Part shown: positions 51,850 through 60,429 of the stretch, piece by piece | How positions within the stretch are numbered: position 1 is the first letter of the stretch | Layout: each line of letters begins with the position of its first letter | NCBI RefSeq assembly: GCF_040126055.1 | Contig: NZ_CP143541.1 | Location: forward strand, 2,976,001 to 3,040,000 | DNA: 64,000 nucleotides | Direction of reading: 5' to 3' | Origin: Pseudalkalibacillus sp. SCS-8 | GTDB taxonomy: Bacteria > Bacillota > Bacilli > Bacillales > Fictibacillaceae | Made by a program: the position numbers and the translations under genes | The notes under the pieces: generated by a model | Seen by the model: the letters and a program-made list of their open reading frames with translations, nothing else | Told to the model about the DNA's origin: nothing | Database searches by the model: none

Positions 51850-52602
51850 TTATTTCTCGATGAACATTTGGGTCCAGTAGGAACCTTGGTTTCCACCTGT
51901 CGAGTAACCGACCCCGATATGAGTCAGCTCGCCATTCATGATGTTACGTCGGTGTCCAGGACTGTTCATCCAGTCTTTCACAACCTGTTCAGCGGATCGC
52001 TGCCCTGCTGCGATGTTTTCAGCAGCGGATTGATAAGATACCCCGAACTCCTGCATCATCTGGAATGGTGATCCATAGTTCGGTGAGTTATGTGAGAAGT
52101 AACCATTCTCTAACATATCGTCGGATTTCGCTTGGGCTACCTGAGAAAGCTTCGTATGGGCTTTCAACTTCGGAAGTCCCTTTTTCGCTCTTTCCTGGTT
52201 CGTCAGATCAATGACTTCTCGTTCCACTTGGCTGATGGTTTGCCCATCACCATTTGGTAGGTTCTGTTGCTGTCTATCCCCTTGTTGGGGAGCAGCTTGT
52301 TGATTGTTACCACGATCTGCAGGCATACCTCCACCGTATTGACCACGGTACTGCGGACCATTTCCTCGCATTTCCCCAGAAAACGGAATTTCTAATCGAT
52401 AACGTTCTTGCCCTCCATACCAAATCGGACGGAAACGGTCATTATTTAACCGTGTACGAAGGTCATCATTGTTGTTACGATTATAATCGACCGTTTGTAA
52501 TTGCATACCTTCTTCTGTGTTATTGTTCTCTGTATTACACCCTGCCAATACACCGATTGACATAAGTGCAGTCAGACTCAGGGTTACGATCTGTTTCTTC
52601 AT
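51850..52602 (-). CDS. CAP-domain (SCP/PR1, YkwD-like) lipoprotein
   Basis: A 250-residue exported protein. The signal ends in the lipobox VLAGC (Cys22), followed by a low-complexity Asn/Gln-rich linker (about 23-125) and a C-terminal CAP domain (about 130-250) with VIDLTNQERAKKGLP, DDMLENGYFSHNSP, AAENIAAGQRSAEQVV and NSPGHRRNIMN, the His/Glu metal-type cleft. Such proteins (YkwD, YlbC, SafA-like) occur in spores and the cell envelope; their enzymatic role is unclear. Single gene with a terminator. Confidence 0.87.
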   Translation of the reverse strand: MKKQIVTLSLTALMSIGVLAGCNTENNNTEEGMQLQTVDYNRNNNDDLRTRLNNDRFRPIWYGGQERYRLEIPFSGEMRGNGPQYRGQYGGGMPADRGNNQQAAPQQGDRQQQNLPNGDGQTISQVEREVIDLTNQERAKKGLPKLKAHTKLSQVAQAKSDDMLENGYFSHNSPNYGSPFQMMQEFGVSYQSAAENIAAGQRSAEQVVKDWMNSPGHRRNIMNGELTHIGVGYSTGGNQGSYWTQMFIEK

Positions 52603-52787
52603 GCATCGATCTCCTTTATTTGAAGGTTTTATGCCTTATTAATGTTTGCATGAACAACAGAAAACAAACGGAGAAACACTTGGGGTAAGGGGAAAATAAC
52701 GGAAAATATATAGAGCATGATTTACCTCGATCGGAGAAAAAATAACGAATAACCCTTACATCCAAATTGATTTGATTTGAAAAAAAA

Positions 52788-52814
52788 ACAAAAAAATCCG
52801 CAAAACTGCGGATT
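52788..52814 (-). terminator. Terminator of the DEAD-box gene
   Basis: AATCCGCA and TGCGGATT pair around AAAC; on the minus strand a run of T follows. Confidence 0.88.
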
Positions 52815-52828
52815 CCTTAAAATGCAAA

Positions 52829-53932
52829 CTACGATTTACGCTTGATTTGATAATCGATTCCTCGTTCAATCTGGGTGAGAAGAGGTACATCTTTCGGAGC
52901 GATGAATGTAATTGCGACACCGCTTTCTCCTGCTCGGCCTGTACGTCCGATCCTGTGGATGTAACTGTCTGAGTCAAGCGGGACATCGTAATTAAAAACA
53001 TGGGTCACCCCTTCAACATCAAGACCACGTGCAGCAACATCCGTCGCAATCAGCAAATGGATGTGTCCCTCACGGAAACGGTGCATCACATCTTCACGTT
53101 GGGCTTGAGTCATACCCCCATGCAGCTTTTCCGTCAAATAGCCTTTCTCTTGAAGTGCAAAGTGCAGTTTATCCACTCTACGCTTCGTCCTGCAAAAGAT
53201 AATCGCAAGTAAGGGCTTCTCTGCCTTCATTGATTGGAGAAGAGACTGTTGCTTTTTACGGTCTGTCGTTTCAATGACGAATTGCTCAATGTCCTGGACA
53301 TGCATCTCTTCAGCTTCTACGGATATCCACTCAGGATCTTTTGAATACCGGTTAACGATTTGAAGAACCTCTTCCGGCATCGTCGCTGAAAAAAGTGCGG
53401 TTTGTCGGGTCTTAGGGGTAACATTGATTATGGATTCGATGTCATCCAGAAAACCGATCTGCAGCATTTGATCAGCTTCATCAATGACCAGCATTTCAAG
53501 CTTTGACAGGTCAATCGTGCCTCTTTTTAGATGATCGAGCAATCTACCCGGAGTGGCGACAACAATATCGACTTTTCCATCCAATACTCTAAGCTGCCGA
53601 TTGATGTCCTGGCCCCCATAAACAGCCAGAACACGAATATCCAGTCCATATACAAGCTTCTCCAACTCCATCGTAACTTGTAAGGCCAACTCCCTGGTTG
53701 GTGTAATGATCAACGATTGAACATCGTTCGTCTCTTTTTCCATTCTTTCAAGCATCGGCAATAAATAAGCGAATGTCTTACCCGACCCTGTCTTTGCCTT
53801 CGCAACCAGATCCTTATTGGCCAACAACAGAGGAATGGTTCTTAGTTGAATAGGTGTAGGATTCGTTATGCCTTGTTCAGTCAACTTTTCTCTATATGCA
53901 GATGAAATCCCTAGCGTCTTGAATGTCTTCAT
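52829..53932 (-). CDS. DEAD-box RNA helicase
   Basis: A 367-residue ATP-dependent RNA helicase of the two-RecA core only. Motifs in order: Q motif TPIQLRTIP, Walker A AKTGSGKT, PTRELALQ, VIDEADQML, SATMP, the helicase C region with LIATDVAARGLDVEG and HRIGRTGRAGE. It lacks the RNA-binding C-terminal domain of CshA/CshB, so it resembles the short CshC/YfmL type involved in ribosome assembly or RNA decay. Single gene. The exact paralogue is uncertain. Confidence 0.93.
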   Translation of the reverse strand: MKTFKTLGISSAYREKLTEQGITNPTPIQLRTIPLLLANKDLVAKAKTGSGKTFAYLLPMLERMEKETNDVQSLIITPTRELALQVTMELEKLVYGLDIRVLAVYGGQDINRQLRVLDGKVDIVVATPGRLLDHLKRGTIDLSKLEMLVIDEADQMLQIGFLDDIESIINVTPKTRQTALFSATMPEEVLQIVNRYSKDPEWISVEAEEMHVQDIEQFVIETTDRKKQQSLLQSMKAEKPLLAIIFCRTKRRVDKLHFALQEKGYLTEKLHGGMTQAQREDVMHRFREGHIHLLIATDVAARGLDVEGVTHVFNYDVPLDSDSYIHRIGRTGRAGESGVAITFIAPKDVPLLTQIERGIDYQIKRKS

Positions 53933-53989
53933 TTCTTCACCGTTTCTATATAAGTCATAACCTTAGGGTACTCCACTTTTTCGTAAAAG

Positions 53990-54014
53990 TAAAAAGCCCC
54001 TTCAATGAAGGGAC
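53990..54014 (-). terminator. Terminator of the osmC gene
   Basis: On the minus strand AGTCCCTTCA pairs with TGAAGGGGCT (one G-U) and is followed by five T. Confidence 0.85.
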
Positions 54015-54024
54015 TTCCAGGTCG

Positions 54025-54453
54025 TTAAGCTTTTACCCAATTCGGTACCATTTCCACATCTGCCGCAACCATCGTTGTGTAAATCGGGCAGCGGCGATCG
54101 ACAATTTTTTGGAGCTCGTCGATCCGTTCTTGCGACTCACTTGTTTGCACTTTTGCATTGACGGTAATCTTTTGGAAGTATGGGCGGACACTTTCATCCC
54201 CCATCATTCCTTTCGGATCAATATCGCCATTGATTTCAAATTCAATGCCTTGTAGGTCGAAGTCAATCTCCTTTGCAACAAAGTTAGCAATTGCATTCTC
54301 ACATCCAGCAAGAGAAATGAGCAATGTCGCAAGCGGATTTCCACCTTCGTCTGTTCCACCCATGTTCGCTGGTTCATCAATCACAACAGTGTGTTGGTGG
54401 GATTGTCCTTTTGTATTCATTCCTTTAGATACAGCAGTAATTTGTTCAATCAT
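54025..54453 (-). CDS. OsmC-family peroxiredoxin-like protein
   Basis: A 142-residue OsmC/Ohr-type protein. It has GGTDEGGNPLATLLISLAGCENAIA with the conserved cysteine of the family and a later C in VDRRCPIYTTMVAADVE (second conserved cysteine). OsmC/Ohr reduce organic hydroperoxides by this cysteine pair. It is directly downstream of a TetR gene, 14 bp apart in the same direction, so the pair forms an operon. The inducer may be an organic hydroperoxide or electrophile, to judge from the partner. Confidence 0.9.
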   Translation of the reverse strand: MIEQITAVSKGMNTKGQSHQHTVVIDEPANMGGTDEGGNPLATLLISLAGCENAIANFVAKEIDFDLQGIEFEINGDIDPKGMMGDESVRPYFQKITVNAKVQTSESQERIDELQKIVDRRCPIYTTMVAADVEMVPNWVKA

Positions 54454-54467
54454 CGGTCATTCTCCTT

Positions 54468-55031
54468 TCAAACCTTCAAATATTGTGCTCGGATATTTTC
54501 AATCACATTCTTCAAAACCGATTGATCCTGGAAGTTCTTCATCAGCAGGATTCCCCCTTCGATCTGGGCAACAATGCCTTGCGCATGACGCTTCGCATCC
54601 TTCTCTCCAACTTGATCTCTCAGGATTTCCTCCAAACGTTGAATCCATTGTTCAAACAGCTCATTCACCTTTGTGCGGAAAGTCTCGTCATGCTCACTCA
54701 TTTCAAGTGCCAGGTTTCCGAACGGGCACCCATGGAAGCATGCAACATTTTCATGGTAAGAGACCGCCCAGTCAAGCATACAAGAGAGCTTCTCATCCGA
54801 TGTCTTCTCTGACTCAAGAATCCCCTTGATGAGGTTTTGTTCCCAATCGTGGACGATATGGTCGATAACAGCAATACCAAGATCCCTCTTCGAAGAGAAA
54901 TAATGATAAAACTGTCCTTTACCAATACCTGCAGCTTTTAAAATGTCACTCAGCTTCGTATTTTCATATCCTTTTGAATGGATCAATTCAGAAGCTGCTC
55001 TTATGATTTGCTCTTTTTTATTTATCATCAT
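54468..55031 (-). CDS. TetR-family repressor
   Basis: A 187-residue TetR regulator with helix-turn-helix ENTKLSDILKAAGIGKGQFY and HYFSSKRDLGIAVIDH at the N-terminus. It is co-transcribed with the osmC-like gene and probably represses the same operon. ACCGACCAGTCGGT lies right before its -35 (TTGACA) and a similar palindrome lies further upstream. The C-terminal half is a ligand domain of unknown chemistry. Confidence 0.9.
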   Translation of the reverse strand: MMINKKEQIIRAASELIHSKGYENTKLSDILKAAGIGKGQFYHYFSSKRDLGIAVIDHIVHDWEQNLIKGILESEKTSDEKLSCMLDWAVSYHENVACFHGCPFGNLALEMSEHDETFRTKVNELFEQWIQRLEEILRDQVGEKDAKRHAQGIVAQIEGGILLMKNFQDQSVLKNVIENIRAQYLKV

Positions 55032-55039
55032 TCATCACC

Positions 55040-55083
55040 TGTATCATCGATCATTTCCCAACTGTCAAAACCGACCAGTCGGT
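55040..55083 (-). promoter_or_regulatory. tetR promoter with adjacent operator
   Basis: On the minus strand TTGACA (55063-55068), 17 bp, GATACA (55040-55045). ACCGACCAGTCGGT (55070-55083), a perfect palindrome, lies directly upstream of the -35. Confidence 0.7.
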
Positions 55084-55190
55084 ACAATCAACGATAGCAC
55101 ACTGAAATTGGTCTATTCAAGGACATTCCTGCCTTCCACTTCCTTCTTTCCATAACGAATGAAATTGAATATATGATTTAATGACAAAAA

Positions 55191-55204
55191 ACCAACCGGT
55201 TGGT
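55191..55204. promoter_or_regulatory. Second TetR operator
   Basis: ACCAACCGGTTGGT, a perfect palindrome similar to the one at 55070; both are followed by AC. On the minus strand TTGGTT and TATATT 16 bp further on may make a second promoter overlapping it. Confidence 0.6.
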
Positions 55205-55277
55205 ACAGAGCGAATGTAACACAGGATTTTCACCTGTGCAAAGTCATTTGACTTAATTGTAAGATAGCTTACAAAAG

Positions 55278-56213
55278 TCACCCGAGGCTCCTCCATAAAT
55301 AAAAGACGGCATAAGCTTCCCAACCTTGCCATGGAGCAAAGATCTTACGTATTTCATCATATGTAGGTTTCTTTTCTCTGCCTAAGATGTGTTTCAATGC
55401 GTTATGGAGTCCAGCGTCTCCAATCGGAAACGCGGATGGATCCCGTAAACAGCGCATAAGGACATAATGAGCCGACCATGGTCCGATTCCTCTTATCGCC
55501 AATAGCTTCTTTTCTGACTGATCACCTTCAAGCTCAAGTAGATCAGACTTCGAGAGGCTTCCGTCAGCCATCATATTTGCAATTGAAATGATGTATTCCG
55601 CCTTTCGCTGTGTTAGTTGCAGCTCCCTCAAATCCTCTGCTTCAAGCATGGCTACACGTTCTGGTTTCGGAAAAAGCCAGTATCGACGGTCTTTCCGATC
55701 CAGATGTTCTCCGTATGCTTCTACGAACCGCTTTTTCACCGTATAAGCAAACGGGAGATTCACTTGTTGACCTATGACAGCCCAGCATAACGCCTCAAAT
55801 AGATCAGGAACGCCGATTACGCGTAAACCGTTATGCTTCTCAATCAACGGAGCCAATATTGAATTACAGCTGACCGACTCGTAAAAAGCGTTCAGATCTC
55901 GTCTCAGGTCGAACCATTCGGCAAGATAATCCGCAACAACGGCAGGATCTGCTGGAAATTGATCAAGAAACCTGACAAAGAGCTCCTCCCCGTTTTGACA
56001 GGCTGATACTTCAATCAATCGTTTCTCCCCATCAACCTCAAGCAATTTATACACGCTCTCGCCCTCCACCTGATGAAGGATCTCTAAAGGAGATCGTCTC
56101 AAATAATGCAGGGTTTCTGTAAAGCTGAAGGGGTCCGGAAGGGAAAGGGTGATAACGTCATTACGGCTGACCTTAAAATTGAAACCGCTTGTGGCCGACG
56201 GATGTAAAGCCAT
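55278..56213 (-). CDS. alkA: DNA-3-methyladenine glycosylase II
   Basis: A 311-residue helix-hairpin-helix glycosylase removing alkylated bases. HhH segment IRGIGPWSAHYVLMRCLRDP and the catalytic aspartate in FPIGDAGLHNAL are visible. The N-terminal part is an AlkA-type fold. The ATG at 56213 (after GGAGGGG) lies inside the adaB frame, an overlap of 41 bp; shorter starts would lose family sequence. It ends the adaA-adaB-alkA operon. Confidence 0.9.
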   Translation of the reverse strand: MALHPSATSGFNFKVSRNDVITLSLPDPFSFTETLHYLRRSPLEILHQVEGESVYKLLEVDGEKRLIEVSACQNGEELFVRFLDQFPADPAVVADYLAEWFDLRRDLNAFYESVSCNSILAPLIEKHNGLRVIGVPDLFEALCWAVIGQQVNLPFAYTVKKRFVEAYGEHLDRKDRRYWLFPKPERVAMLEAEDLRELQLTQRKAEYIISIANMMADGSLSKSDLLELEGDQSEKKLLAIRGIGPWSAHYVLMRCLRDPSAFPIGDAGLHNALKHILGREKKPTYDEIRKIFAPWQGWEAYAVFYLWRSLG

Positions 56214-56733
56214 GAAACCCCTCCAACGTAAGTAATCGTTCCTTTGCTTTCAACCCTCCTCTGAAGCCTGTCAACGCCTTGCTTTTTCCAATGACCCTGT
56301 GACACGGGACGATGATTGGAATCGGATTTGCCCCATTTGCTGTACCGACTGCTCTAACGGCCTTCGGATTATCGATCCTTTCAGCAATATCGGAATAGCT
56401 TTTCGTAACGCCAAAGGGAATTTCCTGCAAAGCCTTCCATACTGATGTTTGAAATGATGTACCACGCATATCAATGGGCAGAGTAAAAGCTGTCCTCTCT
56501 CCATTACAATATTCCTCAAGCTCTTGGATATATGGAAGAAGCCGGCTTTGATCTTCAACAAGTTCGGCTTCTGGAAAATGCTTCGCTACCCAATTTTTCA
56601 GCGTTTCAAAGGTTTCTGTCGGCCATGTAATCCGACATAACCCCACCTCTGTTCGAGCCAGATAAAGGGGACGTTCCTGGAATATTGGATGCGTGAACGT
56701 CCCCCAAGTGATTGTCAAATCTGATCGATTCAT
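56173..56733 (-). CDS. adaB: Methylated-DNA-protein cysteine methyltransferase
   Basis: A 186-residue suicide repair enzyme that removes the methyl from O6-methylguanine. The acceptor cysteine is in PIIVPCHRVIGKS and the DNA-binding helix in TSFQTSVWKALQEIPFG. It corresponds to AdaB (Ogt type) of B. subtilis. The start overlaps the adaA stop by 4 bp (ATGA), and the end overlaps alkA by 41 bp, so the three are translationally coupled. Confidence 0.94.
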   Translation of the reverse strand: MNRSDLTITWGTFTHPIFQERPLYLARTEVGLCRITWPTETFETLKNWVAKHFPEAELVEDQSRLLPYIQELEEYCNGERTAFTLPIDMRGTSFQTSVWKALQEIPFGVTKSYSDIAERIDNPKAVRAVGTANGANPIPIIVPCHRVIGKSKALTGFRGGLKAKERLLTLEGFHGFTSVGHKRFQF

Positions 56734-57302
56734 ACTCCCAACCTCCTTACGACTTTTTGTCGGTACTCATTTGGGGAACAGCCTTTCATTTTCTTAAATA
56801 CTGCTGAGAAATGTGATGGACTTTTGAACCCTACTTTTCCGGATATCTTCGCAATGGTTTGTTGACTGTCATAAAAAAGTTCAACTGCTTTTTCCAGCCT
56901 CTTCCGGACTAATAGAGCTGAGGGTGTTTCACCGGTCGACCGCTTCACCACCCTGTGTAGATGATAGGGGCTCACATTCAAATGCTGTGCAATATCCTTC
57001 AATGTCAACGGCTCCCGATATTGTCGATTAATGATATTCTGAACGGCTGCCACCATTTCAGCATCCGGTCCTAGATGTCCAGGGTTTTCGGGCTTACACC
57101 TTTTGCAAGGTCGAAAGCCGGCTTGAAGTGCCTCTTCCACACTCGTATAAAGGGATACATTTTCCCTCTTCGGCAAGCGTGATCGACATGAAGGTCTGCA
57201 TACGATACCTGTTGAACGGATTCCGACGTAATAGATTCCATCAAAACGTGTGTCCCGTTCCATCATCGTTTCATAAACACTTTGGAAAACATCCTCGTTC
57301 AT
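56730..57302 (-). CDS. adaA: AdaA: methylphosphotriester-DNA methyltransferase and activator
   Basis: A 190-residue protein with the Ada zinc domain (Cys35, Cys39, Cys66, Cys69, in VCRPSCR and PCKRCK) and an AraC-type HTH (LTLKDIAQHLNVSPYHLHRV and a second half ending SPNEYR). Methyl transfer from DNA phosphotriesters to the first cysteine converts it into an activator of the ada operon. The ATG at 57302 has GGGGTG 6 bases upstream; an in-frame GTG at 57311 is less likely. First gene of adaA-adaB-alkA, compared with separate alkA in B. subtilis. Confidence 0.93.
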   Translation of the reverse strand: MNEDVFQSVYETMMERDTRFDGIYYVGIRSTGIVCRPSCRSRLPKRENVSLYTSVEEALQAGFRPCKRCKPENPGHLGPDAEMVAAVQNIINRQYREPLTLKDIAQHLNVSPYHLHRVVKRSTGETPSALLVRKRLEKAVELFYDSQQTIAKISGKVGFKSPSHFSAVFKKMKGCSPNEYRQKVVRRLGV

Positions 57303-57440
57303 AGCCGTCACCCCTTTCGTTTTACAACATTATAAACCAACTCGGTGAAGCTGATAATACTTCAGAAACAGGACAGCAATAATTGGATAGGGCATTCCTG
57401 GCAGTTCGACTTCCTAATGTTGTTGATTTTGAACAGCTTC

Positions 57441-57545
57441 AGGCGGACGCTTTCCGCGGGCAACGCTTCAGCCTCCTCGACCTCGTTCCTCACTCTGCGG
57501 GGTCTTCAGCTGTTGCTTTTCCCGCTGGAGTCGCCGCCTTACGCT
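57441..57545. repeat. GC-rich dispersed Bacillaceae intergenic repeat
   Basis: About 100 bp with imperfect inverted ends: GGCGGACGCTTTCCGCGGG at the left and CCCGCTGGAGTCGCCGCC at the right. I recognise this as an element found in many copies in Bacillaceae genomes. It lies in the 321-bp gap before adaA; the flanks show nothing else apart from the murQ terminator. Confidence 0.75.
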
Positions 57546-57587
57546 TCTTTTTCCTTAAGTTTCAACAATAAAAGCTAACAGAGCCTA

Positions 57588-57613
57588 AAAAAAAAGAGGG
57601 AGCCTCCCCCTCT
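57588..57613 (-). terminator. Terminator of the mur operon
   Basis: On the minus strand GAGGG and CCCTC pair, possibly extended, and a run of nine T follows. Confidence 0.8.
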
Positions 57614-57623
57614 CTTCTTTCAG

Positions 57624-58535
57624 TCAATCCGTCTTATTTGCTGACAGGCTTTCCATCGCTCTAGGGAAATGGTCATCATTCTCCCTTAATACCTGCACAG
57701 CTTGGTCATATGTAATCTGGAATGTAATCATTAAAATCGCTGCGCGTGCATCTCCTTTCGATGTAACACTGTACCTCTGAGCTGTTTCATCGTCCACACC
57801 AGTCGCTTCTCTGATGATATGGACGACTCTGCGCCTCAATTTTTCATTCGTCGCCTGAACGTTGACCATCAAATTGCCATACACTTTTCCAAGTCCGATC
57901 ATGGCAGCTGTGGAAATCATGTTCAGTACCATCTTCTGGGCTGTGCCAGCCTTCAGTCGAGTGCTACCTGTTACAACTTCCGGTCCCACAAGAATTTCAA
58001 TCGGGTAATCGACGCATTCACTTAACTCAGCAGATGGATTACAGGATAAACCTACGGTCAAGGCTCCGATGCTCTTCGCTTTTTCAATCCCGCCGATGAC
58101 ATAAGGTGTTCTGCCGCTGGAAGTAATACCGACGACAGCATCGCGAGGCGTGACGACTTCAGCAATATCCCTCTTCCCAGCTTCGTGATCGTCCTCAGCA
58201 TTTTCAATCGCTGTTTTCATCGCCCTGTCACCACCGGCGATGATGCCATTGACAAGACCAGGTTCAACACCGAAAGTAGGTGGACATTCGGACGCATCCA
58301 AGATCCCTAGGCGTCCGCTCGTTCCTGCACCGAGGTAGTAGAGCTTACCACCATTTTTCATCACACCCGTAATCGCTTCAATCGCTGCTGTGACTTCCGG
58401 AAGGCTCTTTTCAACAGATTCTGCAACTGTTTTATCTTCTTGATTCATGACTTCTATGATTTCTTTTACGGAAAACGTATCAAGTCTTTCCGATTCGTGA
58501 TTCCGTTGTTCGGTGATCATTTTTTTGTTATCCAT
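57624..58535 (-). CDS. murQ: N-acetylmuramic acid 6-phosphate etherase
   Basis: A 303-residue SIS-domain enzyme that cleaves the lactyl ether of MurNAc-6P to GlcNAc-6P and lactate in wall recycling. Signatures: LYYLGAGTSGRLGILDASEC, IIAGGDRAMKTAIENAED, GITSSGRTPYV and KLRRRVVHI. The ATG at 58535 after AGGAGGAC gives the usual length (B. subtilis 304). It is the last gene of the murR-SBP-permease-permease-murQ run, so the transporter very likely brings a MurNAc sugar. Confidence 0.95.
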   Translation of the reverse strand: MDNKKMITEQRNHESERLDTFSVKEIIEVMNQEDKTVAESVEKSLPEVTAAIEAITGVMKNGGKLYYLGAGTSGRLGILDASECPPTFGVEPGLVNGIIAGGDRAMKTAIENAEDDHEAGKRDIAEVVTPRDAVVGITSSGRTPYVIGGIEKAKSIGALTVGLSCNPSAELSECVDYPIEILVGPEVVTGSTRLKAGTAQKMVLNMISTAAMIGLGKVYGNLMVNVQATNEKLRRRVVHIIREATGVDDETAQRYSVTSKGDARAAILMITFQITYDQAVQVLRENDDHFPRAMESLSANKTD

Positions 58536-58602
58536 TAAAGTCCTCCTGGTCCTATGGCTCCTTTTCCATATGTAGTCATCCAACCCTGTGAAGCTCTATG
58601 CC

Positions 58603-59427
58603 TTATTTGACTGCACCTGCTGTCAATCCATCCATGAACTGCTTGGATGCAATGAAGAACAGAACAATCATCGGTAACGAAGACAATGTAAGTCCCGCAA
58701 AGAGTGAGCCCCAGTCAGCCGAGTATTCCCCGAATAACGACAACATGCCTACAGGGATGGTTTTCTTCATCTCATCGGTAATGAACACGAGCGGGAAGAA
58801 GAAATCATTCCAGGATTGAATGAAATTGATGATCATGACCGTACCAAGGGCAGGTCGCATAATCGGAAGCAATACATGCCAGAAAACGTTAAGATCCGTT
58901 GCACCATCCATTCTGGCAGCCTCCTCGAGCTCTTTTGGCATCGTACGGAAAAATCCGGTCAATATCAGAATGGAAAGTGGAATTCCTGTGGCAGTGTAAA
59001 CGAACACGAGAGACCAGAGAGAATTGATTAAACTCAAGTCCTTCATGAGTATGAACAACGGAACGATCCCTAGCTTGATCGGGATCATCATTCCGATCAG
59101 AAAGAAAAAGAAAAGGGCGTTGTTCCACCAAAAGGTATACCGTGCAATGTAGAAGGCAGCCAGAGATCCAAACAATAAAATCATCAGGACAGAAACTGCA
59201 CTGACGAAGACGCTATTCCAAAAGAAAGTGAAAAACGGGATCTGGTCAAGAAGCTTTTGATACGTTTCCAAGCTGAACGATTTTGGAATGGATAACGGAT
59301 TCATGAAAATCTCTGAGCTGGTTTTGAAGGAAGAATAAATCATCAGAAGGATCGGATATAGGCTGATGACTGCAAATAGGAATGCAATCAAATAGTACAA
59401 AGATCGAGATGCGATATGGTCTCTCAT
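58603..59427 (-). CDS. ABC sugar permease, MalG type
   Basis: A 274-residue inner-membrane subunit with six helices. The EAA-loop contacting the ATPase is present (EEAARMDGATDLNVFWHVLLP). It pairs with the preceding MalF-type permease. No ATPase gene lies in the window, as common for CUT1 sugar importers that use a shared MsmX-type ATPase. The cluster with murQ, murR and namZ makes MurNAc or a GlcNAc-MurNAc disaccharide the likely substrate. Confidence 0.92.
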   Translation of the reverse strand: MRDHIASRSLYYLIAFLFAVISLYPILLMIYSSFKTSSEIFMNPLSIPKSFSLETYQKLLDQIPFFTFFWNSVFVSAVSVLMILLFGSLAAFYIARYTFWWNNALFFFFLIGMMIPIKLGIVPLFILMKDLSLINSLWSLVFVYTATGIPLSILILTGFFRTMPKELEEAARMDGATDLNVFWHVLLPIMRPALGTVMIINFIQSWNDFFFPLVFITDEMKKTIPVGMLSLFGEYSADWGSLFAGLTLSSLPMIVLFFIASKQFMDGLTAGAVK

Positions 59428-59441
59428 TCATTCTTCCCTCC

Positions 59442-60398
59442 CTACATCTGGACTTCCCGTCTACGTAATATATATAGGAAAACCGCTGATATGACCGCAA
59501 TGATCATGAACAGGACGACAGCCAAAGACGAGCCGAGGCCGATCGCTGCTGAGCTTGCACCACCTGATCCGCCAAAAGCCAATCGATAAAAGTAGACCGC
59601 TAATGTATCCGTTGAATAATACGGTTCCCCCATCGAGCCTTGCATGGCATAAATCAATTCAAACGCTTCAAAAGCATGGATGAAGGTCAACACTGTCATG
59701 ATCGTAATCGATGGGATCATCAAAGGTAAAATGATTTTCCTGACCATCGTGAATCCCTTTGCTCCATCCAAACGCGCCGCCTCAATCAAATCATGAGGAA
59801 TGCCCTGGAGACCAGCAAGGAAAATCAACACTGCAAAGCCGAGACCGAACCATGAGTTCACCAAGATTATGGAAATTAAAGCTGTGTCAGGATCACCAAG
59901 CCAAGCCTTCGTCAAGCTTTCCAATCCAATCTTCTCCAAAAAGACGTTCAATGCACCGAAGTTCGGATTCAGGATCAACTTCCACAGGAAGCCGACAATG
60001 ATGACCGAAAGCAGCCTGGGTAAGAAGTAAGCGATCTTGAAGAACTCGGCAAATCTGATTTTCTTGTAAATGATATAAGCCAGCACGAAAGCAATCCCAT
60101 TTTGGACGATCATCTCGAGAACAAAGTAAATAATGTTATTCTGGAAAGCATTCCAAAACATATCGTTAAAAGGCTGTTTCGTAAAAAGAGCAATGAAGTT
60201 CTCTAAACCGATGTACGCCCCTTTCTTGATCCCCTGCCAATCAAACAGACTGTAGGAAAAGGCAGCAAAAAGGGGGTAAATGATGAATGTTACATATATG
60301 GCGAGGGCGGGAATTGGAAACAGGTGGATGACCAGCCTCTTCCAGTCCCGCTTCTTTCTCGGTATTGTTTGTGGATTGGTCTTCGTTTCAAGTTCCAT
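59442..60398 (-). CDS. ABC sugar permease, MalF type
   Basis: A 318-residue inner-membrane subunit with about six helices and the EAA loop IEAARLDGAKGFTMVRKIIL. The ATG at 60398 follows GCGAGGAAGTT. It lies between the binding protein and the second permease, 14 bp from the latter. Predicted to form the heterodimeric pore of the importer. Substrate inferred from the murQ/murR/namZ context only. Confidence 0.91.
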   Translation of the reverse strand: MELETKTNPQTIPRKKRDWKRLVIHLFPIPALAIYVTFIIYPLFAAFSYSLFDWQGIKKGAYIGLENFIALFTKQPFNDMFWNAFQNNIIYFVLEMIVQNGIAFVLAYIIYKKIRFAEFFKIAYFLPRLLSVIIVGFLWKLILNPNFGALNVFLEKIGLESLTKAWLGDPDTALISIILVNSWFGLGFAVLIFLAGLQGIPHDLIEAARLDGAKGFTMVRKIILPLMIPSITIMTVLTFIHAFEAFELIYAMQGSMGEPYYSTDTLAVYFYRLAFGGSGGASSAAIGLGSSLAVVLFMIIAVISAVFLYILRRREVQM

Positions 60399-60429
60399 AA
60401 CTTCCTCGCCACCCTTACACAATCATCGT

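Noticed and set aside
57345..57578. Open frames in the region before adaA
   Set aside because: They are carried by the GC-rich intergenic repeat and have no ribosome site or recognisable product.
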